A DNA stretch of 64,000 bases from Bog-473 sp963728845. Lineage in GTDB: Bacteria > Actinomycetota > Acidimicrobiia > Acidimicrobiales > RAAP-2. How positions within the stretch are numbered: the first letter of the stretch is position 1; every line of letters begins with the position of its first letter. The translations under genes were made by a program, and so were the position numbers. The stretch is from positions 1 through 64,000 of the forward strand of contig CAVSLS010000052.1 in NCBI GenBank assembly GCA_963728845.1. The letters are read 5' to 3'. Positions 51,558-60,732 of the stretch are shown in pieces. A model generated the notes under the pieces. That model ran no database searches and was not told the origin of the DNA. It worked only from the letters and a program-made list of their open reading frames with translations.

Positions 51558-53756
51558 GTGGACGCCCACGAGGGCAGCGGCCGCCGCGACGGTCATCGGT
51601 CCAAGAGCCGCAGAGCCATCACGAGGCCGGTGCCCTCTGCCTTCCTGGCCGTCGTTGCCCTGCTGGTGGTCGCCTCGCTCATGCTCCCCCTCGAACCGCA
51701 GGCCGGCGCCAGCGCCGGCGCCAACCGGGCGGCAGCGGCCTCAGCGCCGGGGCCCGGCTCTGCGTACCTCTGCAGCTTCAACGTCAACACCGACGCTTTC
51801 ACCGGTGCCGACGGAACCGCGTCGGCCATCGGTTGGCTCGCCGACCACAACAGCGTGGTCACGTGCCTCGGCGGGACCTTCCTGGTGCAGGACGGTCCAG
51901 ATGGTCTCTTCCAGAACGAGGGCTTCGGCATCTATCAGGGACAGCGCGTGACCTGGGCCGACGCGGACGGCTACCTGCCCGCCCAGGTCACCACGTTCGA
52001 CGATCAGGGCGCGGCCGTCTCCATCACGGAATTCGCCGACGAGCTCGTCGTGGGCGGGAACCCCTTCGTCGCCGTCTACAGCCGCGTCCACGTCGTCAAC
52101 CCGACCGGCCACACGGTCACAGCCAACCCGGAAGCCTCGCCCTCGCTGGTCCCGCTCGACGACGCGCCGGATGCCGTGCCGCCGCACCACGCCGTCGACC
52201 ACGACTTCGTCGTGCTCTCCGATCGCTTCGGGAGTGCCGCGGCTTGGCCCAGCAACGAGACGCTCGCCGCCGCTGGTGGCTTCGACCAGCACTTCGCGCA
52301 CATGCGGGCCTTCTGGAACACCCAGCTCGCCGCCATTGCGCAGATCAGAGTGCCGAATCCAGAGCTGGTGAACGCCTACAAGAGCGGCTTCATCACCACC
52401 CAGATCACGCGGAGCGGTGAGGCGCTCGATACCGGGGTCAACGGCTACGAGAGCGAGTACAGCCACGACGTCATCGGGATCCTCACCAATCTCTTCACCC
52501 AGGGCTACTTCACGGATGCCCACGCGCTGTTGACCGAGGCCCGGGACGCAGTCGGGTCACAGGGTCAGTACGTCGACGGTCTCTGGACCTACGCGGTGCC
52601 CTGGGCGGTGTACCTGTTGAAGACGGGCGATCGTGCATTCGTCGCGCAGAACTTCGCATCGGAAGGACCCGCGGGAGCCGCCCAGCCGAGCATCGAGGAC
52701 GCCGCCCACGCCATCGCCGGGGACCGTACGGGACCGATGGGGACGATGGAAGCGACGGACGACATCGACACCCAGGGGTCGTGGACGACCGACGACTACG
52801 AGTCCCTGCTCGGCCTGGCTGCGTACCGCTACGTCGCCGCGGCGATCGGGAACGCGGCGGAGGCGGCCTGGGCCACGGTGCAGTACAACAGCCTCCTCGA
52901 GGCGACGAACACCGTGCTCGGGCAAACCATCAGCCGCGACCACCTCGACTACCTGCCCTGCTCCCTCCTTCAGCCCAACACGGCCAACCGGTGCAACAAC
53001 CCGAAGGACGCCAACTGGACCTCGCCGTTCGGCTTCGGAAGCTGGGCCTGGGAAGGCTCCCTCTTGGGGGCCCCACTCAGCGGGCCCGGGCTCACGCTGA
53101 TCGACGCCACCTACGCCTACGGCTTCGGCCGCCTGCGTGGCCTGCTCCCACCCGACACGACCGGCGGCTTCCCGACTGACTACTACTACTCGAGCGGCTA
53201 CAACGCAGCGAACGGTGCGGCCGGCCTGGCCAGCTTGGGCCATCGCGACCAGGGGATCCTGAACTACGCGTTCATGCTGGCCAACAGCCAGAGCGGGCCC
53301 TTCTCCTGGTGGGAGAGCTCCAGCGCCCCGGACCCCCGCTCGCCGTGGGTGGGCCGGCACCCTTCCTCGGGGCAAGGGTCGTCGCCCCACGCCTGGGGCA
53401 TGGCCGGCGCCAACAAGGTCCTCCTCGACTCCCTGGTGGCGCAACAGGTGGGAGGAGCGCTGATCGTGGGTCGCGGGGTCCCGCCCGCGTGGCTGCGCCG
53501 CGGCACGCCGATCTCGGTCACCAACTTCCCCACGACGGCAGGACGGCGGGCCGGACTGACCATCACCTGCCGCGGGACATCGGTGACCCTGTCATTGCTC
53601 GGAGCGGCACCGACCGGTCCCGTCCTCTTCCAGCTCCCCTCTTTCATCCGCAATATCGCGTCAGCGTCGTCGGGCACCGTCGATCAGGCAAGCGGCACGG
53701 TCACCTTGAAGCCGACCGTCCGACTCGCCACGGTCACCTTGCGCACGAGCCCGTGA
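51558..53756 (+). CDS. Secreted six-hairpin glycosidase-like protein
   Basis: About 732 residues from GTG 51558 (a GTG at 51630 is an alternative). Signal helix AFLAVVALLVVASLMLPLEP is followed by an Ala/Gly-rich cleavage area. An N-terminal beta domain (VVTCLGGTFLVQDGPDGLFQ) precedes an (alpha/alpha) barrel: HMRAFWNTQLAAIAQIRVPN, YSHDVIGILTNLFTQGYFTD, YAVPWAVYLLKTGDRAFVAQ, DDYESLLGLAAYRYVAAAIG, and a C-terminal beta sandwich (VTLSLLGAAPTGPVLFQLPS). The order matches six-hairpin glycosidases such as GH78, GH65 or GH95-like enzymes without allowing a number. It precedes the lipid-linked sugar transferase genes in the same direction, pointing to cell-envelope glycan work. Confidence 0.78.
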   Translation: MDAHEGSGRRDGHRSKSRRAITRPVPSAFLAVVALLVVASLMLPLEPQAGASAGANRAAAASAPGPGSAYLCSFNVNTDAFTGADGTASAIGWLADHNSVVTCLGGTFLVQDGPDGLFQNEGFGIYQGQRVTWADADGYLPAQVTTFDDQGAAVSITEFADELVVGGNPFVAVYSRVHVVNPTGHTVTANPEASPSLVPLDDAPDAVPPHHAVDHDFVVLSDRFGSAAAWPSNETLAAAGGFDQHFAHMRAFWNTQLAAIAQIRVPNPELVNAYKSGFITTQITRSGEALDTGVNGYESEYSHDVIGILTNLFTQGYFTDAHALLTEARDAVGSQGQYVDGLWTYAVPWAVYLLKTGDRAFVAQNFASEGPAGAAQPSIEDAAHAIAGDRTGPMGTMEATDDIDTQGSWTTDDYESLLGLAAYRYVAAAIGNAAEAAWATVQYNSLLEATNTVLGQTISRDHLDYLPCSLLQPNTANRCNNPKDANWTSPFGFGSWAWEGSLLGAPLSGPGLTLIDATYAYGFGRLRGLLPPDTTGGFPTDYYYSSGYNAANGAAGLASLGHRDQGILNYAFMLANSQSGPFSWWESSSAPDPRSPWVGRHPSSGQGSSPHAWGMAGANKVLLDSLVAQQVGGALIVGRGVPPAWLRRGTPISVTNFPTTAGRRAGLTITCRGTSVTLSLLGAAPTGPVLFQLPSFIRNIASASSGTVDQASGTVTLKPTVRLATVTLRTSP

Positions 53757-53926
53757 AGGTCGAAATGACCGTCCTGGACTCGGACAGCCGTGCTGGGTGA
53801 CGCTCTGCGAGCCTGATCTGGTCCTTTCGGCCCATGCGCCAGCGGTTCCTCCTCCCTAGCCTGGTGTCGGGAACCTGAGCGTCTCGGCTTGCCGCCGTCT
53901 TTCGCTCGAGATCTGAGGGGGATCGG

Positions 53927-55222
53927 ATGGAACCTGCGCCTTGGGCCGCGCCCGCCCACGTGGGGAGGGTCAACACGCCACGCCGCCATCCGGGGCGCCG
54001 CCACGGTACGCGGCCTGGCTCGGGCGACCGGGCCACGGCCCTGGTCGAGGTCGTGATACCCGTCTACAACGAGGCCGCGAACCTCGAGGCCAGCATCACC
54101 ACCCTGCGCCGCTACCTTGACGAGACCTTTCCCTTCCGCACCGTGGTCACCATCGCCGACAATGGCAGCACCGACGGGACCGCCCTCGTGGCCCAGCGAC
54201 TGGCGTCCACCCTGGACGGCGTCCAGGCCATGATCCTGTCCCGCAAAGGACGCGGCTTCGCGCTGCGCACGGCCTGGTCCGCCAGCGAGGCAGAGGTCGT
54301 TGCGTACATGGACGTCGACCTGTCCACATCCCTCTCGGCGCTGCTCCCCCTGGTGGCCTCCGTGCTCTCGGGGCACAGCGACCTCGCTGTCGGCACCCGC
54401 CTCGCCCGTGGCTCCCGCGTCATCCGGGGCCCGAAACGCGAGCTGATCTCACGCGCCTACAGCCGCATCGTGCGCCTCTCGCTGCGGAGCAGCCTCACCG
54501 ACTTCCAGTGCGGCTTCAAGGCCATCCGGCGCGAGCGCGCGCTGCAGATCCTGCCGCTCGTCGAGGACAACGAATGGTTCTTCGACACCGAGCTACTGGT
54601 GACAGCCGAACGGCTCGGTGTGCGCATCAGCGAGACGCCGGTCGAGTGGACCGACGACCCCAACTCGTCGGTCGACATCGTTGCAACTGCCACGAACGAT
54701 CTCCGGGGCATCTGGCGCATCGCGCATCGCAGACACCTCCAGCACGTCCGCGCGCACAGGTCGGCCACGGCTCCGACTGCGGACGGCGGCGCAGCCACCA
54801 CGGACCAACTCCTCTCCTTCGCCGGGGTAGGTGTGCTCAGCACGCTGAGCTACCTGCTGCTCTTCGCGGCCGGCTGGTCGGCGCTCGGGCCCTGGGCCGC
54901 CAACGCGGCCGCCCTCGCGTTCTGCACCCTGGTCAACACCTCGCTCCACCGCTCCCTCGCTCGGAGCTCGCACACGGGACCGGTTGGCCGGTCCACTCGG
55001 CCACCGTTCGTCGTCATCGTCGCCGTGCTCTATGCCGTCAGCTTGGCCGTCACCTCCGCGGCCATCGCCGTCGTCGGCTCAATCACCGACCCCACGCTGA
55101 CGACGGACGCAGCGGCGGCAACCGTTGCCTGTTGCGGCGCGTCGTTGATCCGGTTCTCCCTCCTGCGCGGATGGGCCTTTCGTCCGACCGAGTGGGCAGG
55201 GGTGACTGCGACCACGAGCTGA
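53927..55222 (+). CDS. Polyprenol-phosphate glycosyltransferase (DPM1-like GT2) with GtrA-like tail
   Basis: A 431-residue fusion. Residues 40-270 are a GT2 domain: VEVVIPVYNEAANLEASITT, VTIADNGSTDGTALVAQRLA, VVAYMDVDLSTSLSALLPLV (DxD) and LTDFQCGFKAIRRERALQIL, the dolichyl-phosphate-mannose-synthase pattern. Residues 300-425 hold four hydrophobic helices (LLSFAGVGVLSTLSYLLLFA; VIVAVLYAVSLAVTSAAIAV) like GtrA/PF04138. It would charge a polyprenyl phosphate with a sugar, with the tail helping in flipping or anchoring. GAGGGGGATCGG precedes the ATG. Its stop overlaps the next gene start (TGATG), so the two are coupled. Confidence 0.9.
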   Translation: MEPAPWAAPAHVGRVNTPRRHPGRRHGTRPGSGDRATALVEVVIPVYNEAANLEASITTLRRYLDETFPFRTVVTIADNGSTDGTALVAQRLASTLDGVQAMILSRKGRGFALRTAWSASEAEVVAYMDVDLSTSLSALLPLVASVLSGHSDLAVGTRLARGSRVIRGPKRELISRAYSRIVRLSLRSSLTDFQCGFKAIRRERALQILPLVEDNEWFFDTELLVTAERLGVRISETPVEWTDDPNSSVDIVATATNDLRGIWRIAHRRHLQHVRAHRSATAPTADGGAATTDQLLSFAGVGVLSTLSYLLLFAAGWSALGPWAANAAALAFCTLVNTSLHRSLARSSHTGPVGRSTRPPFVVIVAVLYAVSLAVTSAAIAVVGSITDPTLTTDAAAATVACCGASLIRFSLLRGWAFRPTEWAGVTATTS

Positions 55223-56499
55223 TGACCGACCTCATCGACGCGACGGCGCCGGGAGTGCAGCACTGCAGTGCAGGCGCACTCGGCGAAACCGCGGCTGGGA
55301 ACGGTCCGTCGCATCCGATTGCACCAAGCGGGCTCGCGGAACGCTGCCGGCCACTGCTGCGTCCCGCCGGATACTTCGTCGCCTCGCGAGTGGTGGTCTT
55401 CGTGGTCGCCCTCGTGATGGCCGTGATCCATCCTCAGCTGCGCGTCGGACGGGCCCTCGGCTCCGTGTGGGACGGGCGCTGGTATCTCATGATCGCCCAA
55501 CACGGCTACCCGCATCAGCTGGTCAACGAGGGAGATGGCAGCCGATGGGCCTTCTTCCCTGCCCTGCCCGGCGCCATCAGGGGGTTGGCGGAGCTGACGC
55601 GGCTGAGCCTGGCCGACGCGGCCGTCGTGGCGGCGTTCATCTTCGGGCTGACTTCGGCGCTCGCCATCTGGCTCGCCGTGCGCGAGGTGTTCGGCTCCAG
55701 GCTCGCCGACCGGGCCGTGCTCCTCTACGTCTTCTGCCCCGTGGCCTACGTGCTGTCCCTGGCCTACACCGAGGGCCTCTTCCTCACGGCGGCGGCGGCG
55801 TGCCTCTTTGCACTGTCGCGCCGCTACTGGGTCTCCGCGGCGCTGTGCGCCTGCCTGGCCGGGCTCACCCGCAACACGGGGATCGTCCTCGCGCTGGTCG
55901 TGGTGGTGACGGCTCTCCCAGCCGCGTGGAGGGGGCGCACGGTGCGGCCCGCCGTCGCGGCGGCCGTGGCGCCGCTCGGGTTTGTCTCGTTCATGGTGTA
56001 CAGCTGGGCGACGGTCGGCACTCCCGTGGCCTTCCTGACCTCGGAGCGGTTCTGGCACGGCCAGCACTTCGTCTGGTTCATGACACCGGTCGAGGGCATG
56101 GTGAACGCGCTCGGCCATGGCCCGGGCGAAGTGACGTTCGTGGCCGACTCCATGGCCGGGGTGGCCCTGATCCTCGGGTTCCTGGGGATCTGGCTGCTGG
56201 ACCGCATGAACGGGCAGCCCCGCCCGACCGCGTCCGGGGCTGCCGGGGTCGTCACCATCCCCGTCAGCTGGTGGGTGTACACGGTCGCGGCGCTGCTCGT
56301 GGCCTACAGCGCGTACTTCACCAACAGCATCCCGCGCTACACCATGGCCGCCTTCCCGCTGTTCGTCGCCTTCGCCTGGAAGATCCCGGCCCGGTTGACC
56401 GGGTTGGTGGTCGGCGTCATGGCATGCCTCCAGGGCGCGCTGCTGGTAGCCGTGCTGATGGTCGCCGTGCACCCGGTGCTCGTGCCGCTGGTTCCCTGA
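55222..56499 (+). CDS. PIG-V-like GT-C mannosyltransferase
   Basis: A 425-residue membrane protein. After about 45 polar residues come eight to ten hydrophobic helices. The first extracytoplasmic loop has VWDGRWYLMIAQHGYPHQ, the (W/F)D-x-x-W/H-Y motif of PIG-V and related GT-C enzymes. NEGDGSRWAFFPALPGAI follows, and LAYTEGLFLTAAAACLFALS and AGLTRNTGIVLALVVVVTAL continue the pattern; NSIPRYTMAAFPLFVAFAW resembles the R-Y motif near the end. It would transfer a sugar from the polyprenol phosphate made by its overlapping neighbour to an extracellular acceptor such as a glycolipid or protein. Confidence 0.87.
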   Translation: MTDLIDATAPGVQHCSAGALGETAAGNGPSHPIAPSGLAERCRPLLRPAGYFVASRVVVFVVALVMAVIHPQLRVGRALGSVWDGRWYLMIAQHGYPHQLVNEGDGSRWAFFPALPGAIRGLAELTRLSLADAAVVAAFIFGLTSALAIWLAVREVFGSRLADRAVLLYVFCPVAYVLSLAYTEGLFLTAAAACLFALSRRYWVSAALCACLAGLTRNTGIVLALVVVVTALPAAWRGRTVRPAVAAAVAPLGFVSFMVYSWATVGTPVAFLTSERFWHGQHFVWFMTPVEGMVNALGHGPGEVTFVADSMAGVALILGFLGIWLLDRMNGQPRPTASGAAGVVTIPVSWWVYTVAALLVAYSAYFTNSIPRYTMAAFPLFVAFAWKIPARLTGLVVGVMACLQGALLVAVLMVAVHPVLVPLVP

Positions 56500-56744
56500 C
56501 TCAGAGGCGGCGTCCCACGCCGGCCCACCAGGCGCCTGCGCGCGTACGTCCCCGTGGAGACGGACGACCTCACGCCGAACTTCATCGTTTCGCGACGCCG
56601 GCATGTCGGCGTGCCCGGAGCCCGCACACCTTCTCTCCACGCTATACACGAATACGTTGATAGTTCTGGGAGACACCGGCGACGCACTGGGCTGAGTCGA
56701 TGGCGCTTCCTGCATCCAAGGAGAACACGACGACGACTCTGCGG

Positions 56745-57341
56745 TTAGGGGCCGGCGCCGTCCCACTCGGATAGCGGCGCGCAGTGCCAGCGCCACACGC
56801 TCTGCCGTGCCCGCCCCGAGAGGTCGATGCGGCCGTTCGCCCACAGCAGCAACTTCCACCGGTCGTCGTCGACCCCCTGGGCGTGCCAGGGGAACAAGCG
56901 TGTCAGTACGTCCGCGGCAAGACGGGTGTCCGGGGTGAAGGCGACCCCGAGCCCGCGCGCCGCGTCGTTCCCGTGCACGAGCAGCTCGTCGCACGCCATC
57001 GCCGCGAACCCCGCAGGATCCGGCGAGCCGAAGGGATGGAATCCCCGTGTCCCAGCGGGAGCGGCGTCGACACCGGCCGCCAGCGCGCGCGAGGCGGCCA
57101 CCAGGCTGGTCAGCAGAGCTGAGTTCGAGGCATCAGCGAGGACTTTCATCTGGAACGCGGCGTCCTCTCGTCCACTCCACATGTCGACCGAGTACCACAG
57201 TGGACTCTCGGCGGCGTGGGCCACCACTGCGGCCACCGTGAACTCGAGGCCCGGTACCGGCACGTGCCAATCCGCGCCAAGGGCGGGCTCCAAGGTCCTC
57301 TCGCACAACTCGGCTGCGGCTCGCACGTCGTCGCCCGTCAC
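56745..57341 (-). CDS. Maleylpyruvate-isomerase-like (DinB/MDMPI N-terminal) protein
   Basis: About 198 residues. VRAAAELCERTLEPALGADW, FTVAAVVAHAAESPLWYSVD and the late AMACDELLVHGNDAARGLGV match the four-helix bundle of mycothiol-dependent maleylpyruvate isomerase-type proteins (metal ligands His in AVVAHAAE, Glu in DELLVHGND, His in LVHG). The C-terminal MDMPI domain is present as RWKLLLWANGRIDLSGR. Mycothiol is actinobacterial, so this supports the taxonomy. GTG 57341 fits the domain start. The enzyme's substrate is unknown. Confidence 0.8.
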   Translation of the reverse strand: MTGDDVRAAAELCERTLEPALGADWHVPVPGLEFTVAAVVAHAAESPLWYSVDMWSGREDAAFQMKVLADASNSALLTSLVAASRALAAGVDAAPAGTRGFHPFGSPDPAGFAAMACDELLVHGNDAARGLGVAFTPDTRLAADVLTRLFPWHAQGVDDDRWKLLLWANGRIDLSGRARQSVWRWHCAPLSEWDGAGP

Positions 57342-57561
57342 CGCCGTCCACCCTAGTGACGGTGCATCTCGTCGAGAGGGTCTCAACGGGTCAACAGGAG
57401 GGTAGGGCAATAAGGCACTGGTGCGAAGACGCGACGAGCGGCAAACTTGCCTCATGATCTTCCTTGCCAAGGCGCCCACCCGCCCGCAGCCGACGCGGTG
57501 GACGGGAAAATGGGCATTTCGGCCCAGCGAGGTGGGGCGAGGAAGGGTGTTCCACTAACCG

Positions 57562-57999
57562 ATGGGACCGAGAGACGGCTTCAACGTCCCCGAGGAAGGG
57601 AGCGTCGACGACCACGCGACGCTCTACCTCTGCCGGCGGGGCGCCATGTGGACGGTCGTGATCGAGTCCCCCCGCGTGAGGGGGGCGCTGCGGTTCGATC
57701 ATGCGGGAAACGATCCATACGATGCGCGGTTCGAGCTGCTCTCGAGAGCACGCCGGGCCTGTCCCGATGCGGCCATTGTCAGCACCGACGGCGCCCTGGA
57801 AAGCGCCGACTACGAGTGGCGCCTGGAGGTGCAAGGGGTCGAGGCTCACACGGGTGATCTTGGAGTGGCGCTGCACGATGAGCTCGCGGTGACGGCCGGC
57901 CCGCCGCTCCACGCGCGGCGCCGGCGGCAGCGATTGGCCGCCGCCCGCGACTGTCACTGGGGATTGACCCCCTTCTCGGGTCGGCCGCTCCGCTTCTGA
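57562..57999 (+). CDS. Hypothetical protein, about 145 aa
   Basis: From ATG 57562 the frame reads MGPRDGFNVPEEGSVDDHAT, then LYLCRRGAMWTVVIESPRVR, DARFELLSRARRACPDAAIV and TGDLGVALHDELAVTAGPPL. The middle has regular strands and helices while the C-terminus is Arg-rich. No family is known to me. The start has AAGGGTGTT-like sequence only weakly resembling a ribosome site, and a long frame exists on the other strand, so its reality is moderate. Confidence 0.45.
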   Translation: MGPRDGFNVPEEGSVDDHATLYLCRRGAMWTVVIESPRVRGALRFDHAGNDPYDARFELLSRARRACPDAAIVSTDGALESADYEWRLEVQGVEAHTGDLGVALHDELAVTAGPPLHARRRRQRLAAARDCHWGLTPFSGRPLRF

Positions 58000-58160
58000 C
58001 AAGACCGCAACAAATCTCTCTCGGACGGTCACCCTCGCGCTGACAACACCGCACCCGTGCGCCCGTTCACCATGAAGGTCCGTGCGCTCTGGCGAGGGAG
58101 TCACTACTGTCGCCTCTGGTCGCACTCCCCGGCGATCAGAGAGTTGAGGTTGGCTCCCCG

Positions 58161-60713
58161 ATGGCGACTTCTTCCGTTTACGCTCGCGGACTGTTCGGCG
58201 GGATCTTCGGCATTGCCCTCGTCATGGCGCCGCTCGCCCTGGCGCTCGATACCGCTCCCGCCGCCGCCTCCAAGGCGGCTCCCGCCAACAGGCCGATGCT
58301 GACGCAGTCGCCGCGGACCTTCCCGCCCCCGCAGGTGACGTTCACGGTCAACACGGCCAATGACACGCACGACGCATCGCCGGGGGCGAACCCCGTCTGC
58401 GCCGATGCTTCGAACCACTGCTCTCTGCGTGCGGCCGTCGAGGAGGCGAACGCCTTTGCCGGCACCGTCTCGATCAACGTGCCGCCCGGCACGTACACCC
58501 TGTCGCAAGCCGCCGGGTTCGGCACCATCGTCGCCCAGGACCCGGCCGGTGTGCAGATTGTCGGGACGGGTCCTGGCGTGTCCATCACCAATTCGGCTGC
58601 CACCACAGCGATCCTGGCTACGGGCCACGCCCCTTCGACCAACATCGGCGCGTTCCTTGCGCTGGCCAACGTCACCATCACCGGAAGCCACGGTGGCGGC
58701 GTCCTCGTCGCGGACGACAACGACACGGTGACGGCGAACACGGTGATCTTCTCGAACAACTCCATCACGGGGAGCGGCGGCGCCGTGGTCAACGAAGGGC
58801 AGTTCTGGGCCACCAGCTCCACGTTCACCGGCAACAGCTCGACGGACAAAGGCGGTGCCATCTGGGATGACTTCGGGTCAGCTCGGCTCAGCGCTGACAC
58901 GTTCGGCAACAACTCGGCGGTCAGCGAGGGTGGGGCACTGCAGAACAACGACGGGCCCGTCGCAGTGGACAACTCCAATTTCACGGGGAACAGCGTGCAC
59001 AACGCAACAGGCGAAGCCGATGGCGGGGCGGTCTTTGCCGGCGAAGAGATGGAATTCACCGGCGACAACTTCTCCGCTAACTCGGCGGTCGGGACGGGCG
59101 GCAATGACGCCGTCGGCGGCGCCGTGTACGACAGCTACGGGCTGAACGCCGTGACCAACTCGAGCTTCACCGGAAACTCCTCCGTGAGCGACCCCACCTC
59201 GGGAGGCGGGCTCGGTGGCGCCTTCTACGACGACTCCTCGCTGACCATCACCGGATCGACCTTCTCGGGCAACAGGGCCGTCAACGGCAGTGGCGGCGGA
59301 CTCTACGAGGATGACGAAGGGCTGGTCCTCGAAAGCGACTCGATCACCGGCAACTCGGCCACTGGTGGAAACGGAACGAACACCGACGAGGGCTTCGGCG
59401 GAGGGGCGTTCTGTGGCGACATCTGCAACATCGACAACACGACGGTCAGGGGCAACAGCGCGTCGCAGGGTGGAGGCGGTTTCGCCAACGACGACAGCGT
59501 CATCATCACCAGCTCTCTGATCTCAGGGAACACGGCACAGCTCGGCGGTGGCATCTGGGGCAGCTGGAACTGGCAGGCCACCAGCGTCGCCATCGTCGAC
59601 AATACGACGACCGGTGTCGGCGATTCCGGTGGCGGTGTCTACCTCAAGGCGACGAGCTCAGGCCTCGAAGGTGCGAACCGAGTCGACTTCATCGGGGTGA
59701 CCGTGGCCGGCAACGTGTCCGACACGGGCGCCGGCTTCGCCCTCGATGGCACCACCGGCGGAGGGTTGCTCGGTGTGGGAGGCGGCACGCTGTCGAACTC
59801 GACGGTGGCCGGCAACCGGACGCCGGCCGGCCTGGAGGCAGACTGCGCCGTCGTCAACGCGTCGTCCAACGCGCTCCCGCTGGGCTCGGCCGGCGGGAAC
59901 GTCGTGGGTGACGCGACCTGTGGACTCAAGACCAGCTCTGACCGTCAGGGAGCCGCTGCCCAGGGTTACTGGATGACCGCCTCGGACGGCGGCATCTTCA
60001 ACTACAACGCCGGATTCTTCGGCTCCATGGGTGGCAAGCCGCTCAACAAGCCGGTCGTGGGCATGGCCCACACCCCGGGGGACCAGGGCTACTGCGAGGT
60101 CGCGTCCGACGGCGGCATCTTCAGCTTCGGTGACGCCGGATTCTTCGGCTCCATGGGTGGCAAGGCGCTCAATGCGCCGGTCGTCGGCGTCGCCTCGACG
60201 CCCGACGGCGAGGGCTACTGGGAGGTCGCGTCCGACGGCGGCATCTTCAGCTTCGGCGACGCCCGATTCTTCGGCTCCATGGGTGGCAAGCCGCTCAACG
60301 CGCCGGTCGTCGGCATCGCCGTGACACCGGACGGACGCGGCTACTGGGAGGTCGCCTCGGACGGCGGCGTCTTCGACTTCGGCGACGCCGGGTTTTTCGG
60401 CTCCATGGGCGGCAAGCCGCTCAACAAGCCGATCGTGGGGATTGCCCCCGCCACCGACGGCAACGGCTACCTCGAGGTGGCCAGCGATGGGGGCGTCTTC
60501 AACTTCGGGGCCTCGGCCGTCTTCTTCGGCTCGGCCGGGAGCCTGCACCTGAACGCCCCGGTCGTCGGCATCGCGGCCGCTCCGGACATGCGCGGATACT
60601 GGACCTTCGCCACCGACGGTGGGGTGTTCAACTACGGGACCGGCGCCCAGTTCAAGGGTTCGGCCGGCTCGCTCCACCTCAACAAGCCGGTCGCGGGCGG
60701 CGCGGCGACCTGA
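58161..60713 (+). CDS. Secreted beta-helix protein with six C-terminal propeller-like repeats
   Basis: An 850-residue exported protein. Signal helix GLFGGIFGIALVMAPLALAL, then a CSLREA-type opening FTVNTANDTHDASPGANPVC with ASNHCSLRAAVEEANAFAG. Residues 100-590 form a right-handed beta-helix of about 20 rungs rich in G-G-A/G-x-x-N and NNS/GNS turns (FTGNSSTDKGGAIWDDFGSA; FSGNRAVNGSGGGLYEDDEG), as in choice-of-anchor-Q / polymorphic adhesins. Residues 600-850 are six repeats of about 49 residues with GYWEVASDGGIFSFGDA and FFGSMGGKPLNAPVVGIA. I connect such repeats with Acidimicrobiia. It has no visible sortase or membrane anchor. Likely a surface or matrix protein. Confidence 0.85.
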   Translation: MATSSVYARGLFGGIFGIALVMAPLALALDTAPAAASKAAPANRPMLTQSPRTFPPPQVTFTVNTANDTHDASPGANPVCADASNHCSLRAAVEEANAFAGTVSINVPPGTYTLSQAAGFGTIVAQDPAGVQIVGTGPGVSITNSAATTAILATGHAPSTNIGAFLALANVTITGSHGGGVLVADDNDTVTANTVIFSNNSITGSGGAVVNEGQFWATSSTFTGNSSTDKGGAIWDDFGSARLSADTFGNNSAVSEGGALQNNDGPVAVDNSNFTGNSVHNATGEADGGAVFAGEEMEFTGDNFSANSAVGTGGNDAVGGAVYDSYGLNAVTNSSFTGNSSVSDPTSGGGLGGAFYDDSSLTITGSTFSGNRAVNGSGGGLYEDDEGLVLESDSITGNSATGGNGTNTDEGFGGGAFCGDICNIDNTTVRGNSASQGGGGFANDDSVIITSSLISGNTAQLGGGIWGSWNWQATSVAIVDNTTTGVGDSGGGVYLKATSSGLEGANRVDFIGVTVAGNVSDTGAGFALDGTTGGGLLGVGGGTLSNSTVAGNRTPAGLEADCAVVNASSNALPLGSAGGNVVGDATCGLKTSSDRQGAAAQGYWMTASDGGIFNYNAGFFGSMGGKPLNKPVVGMAHTPGDQGYCEVASDGGIFSFGDAGFFGSMGGKALNAPVVGVASTPDGEGYWEVASDGGIFSFGDARFFGSMGGKPLNAPVVGIAVTPDGRGYWEVASDGGVFDFGDAGFFGSMGGKPLNKPIVGIAPATDGNGYLEVASDGGVFNFGASAVFFGSAGSLHLNAPVVGIAAAPDMRGYWTFATDGGVFNYGTGAQFKGSAGSLHLNKPVAGGAAT
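59963..60710 (+). repeat. Six tandem repeats (about 126 bp each) in the beta-helix gene
   Basis: Each unit encodes GYxxVASDGGIFxFGDAxFF, GSMGGKPLNxPVVGIA and a T-P-D-G-x linker. Units 2 to 4 are nearly identical at protein level (42 residues each); units 1, 5 and 6 are diverged, with SAGSLHLN replacing SMGGKPLN in the last two. The gradient of identity suggests expansion in the middle. Confidence 0.85.
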
Positions 60714-60732
60714 GCCGGCACGTCGCCTCCGG

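Noticed and set aside
54508..55221. Upstream in-frame extension of the PIG-V-like gene
   Set aside because: It covers the GT2-GtrA gene in another frame; the TGATG overlap at 55220 gives the natural start.
55030..56994. 654-codon minus-strand frame
   Set aside because: It is the antisense shadow of the PIG-V-like gene, rich in Arg/Gly/His/Glu with no recognisable fold.
59658..60677. 339-codon minus-strand frame with internal repeats
   Set aside because: Its periodicity is the reverse shadow of the tandem repeats in the beta-helix gene.
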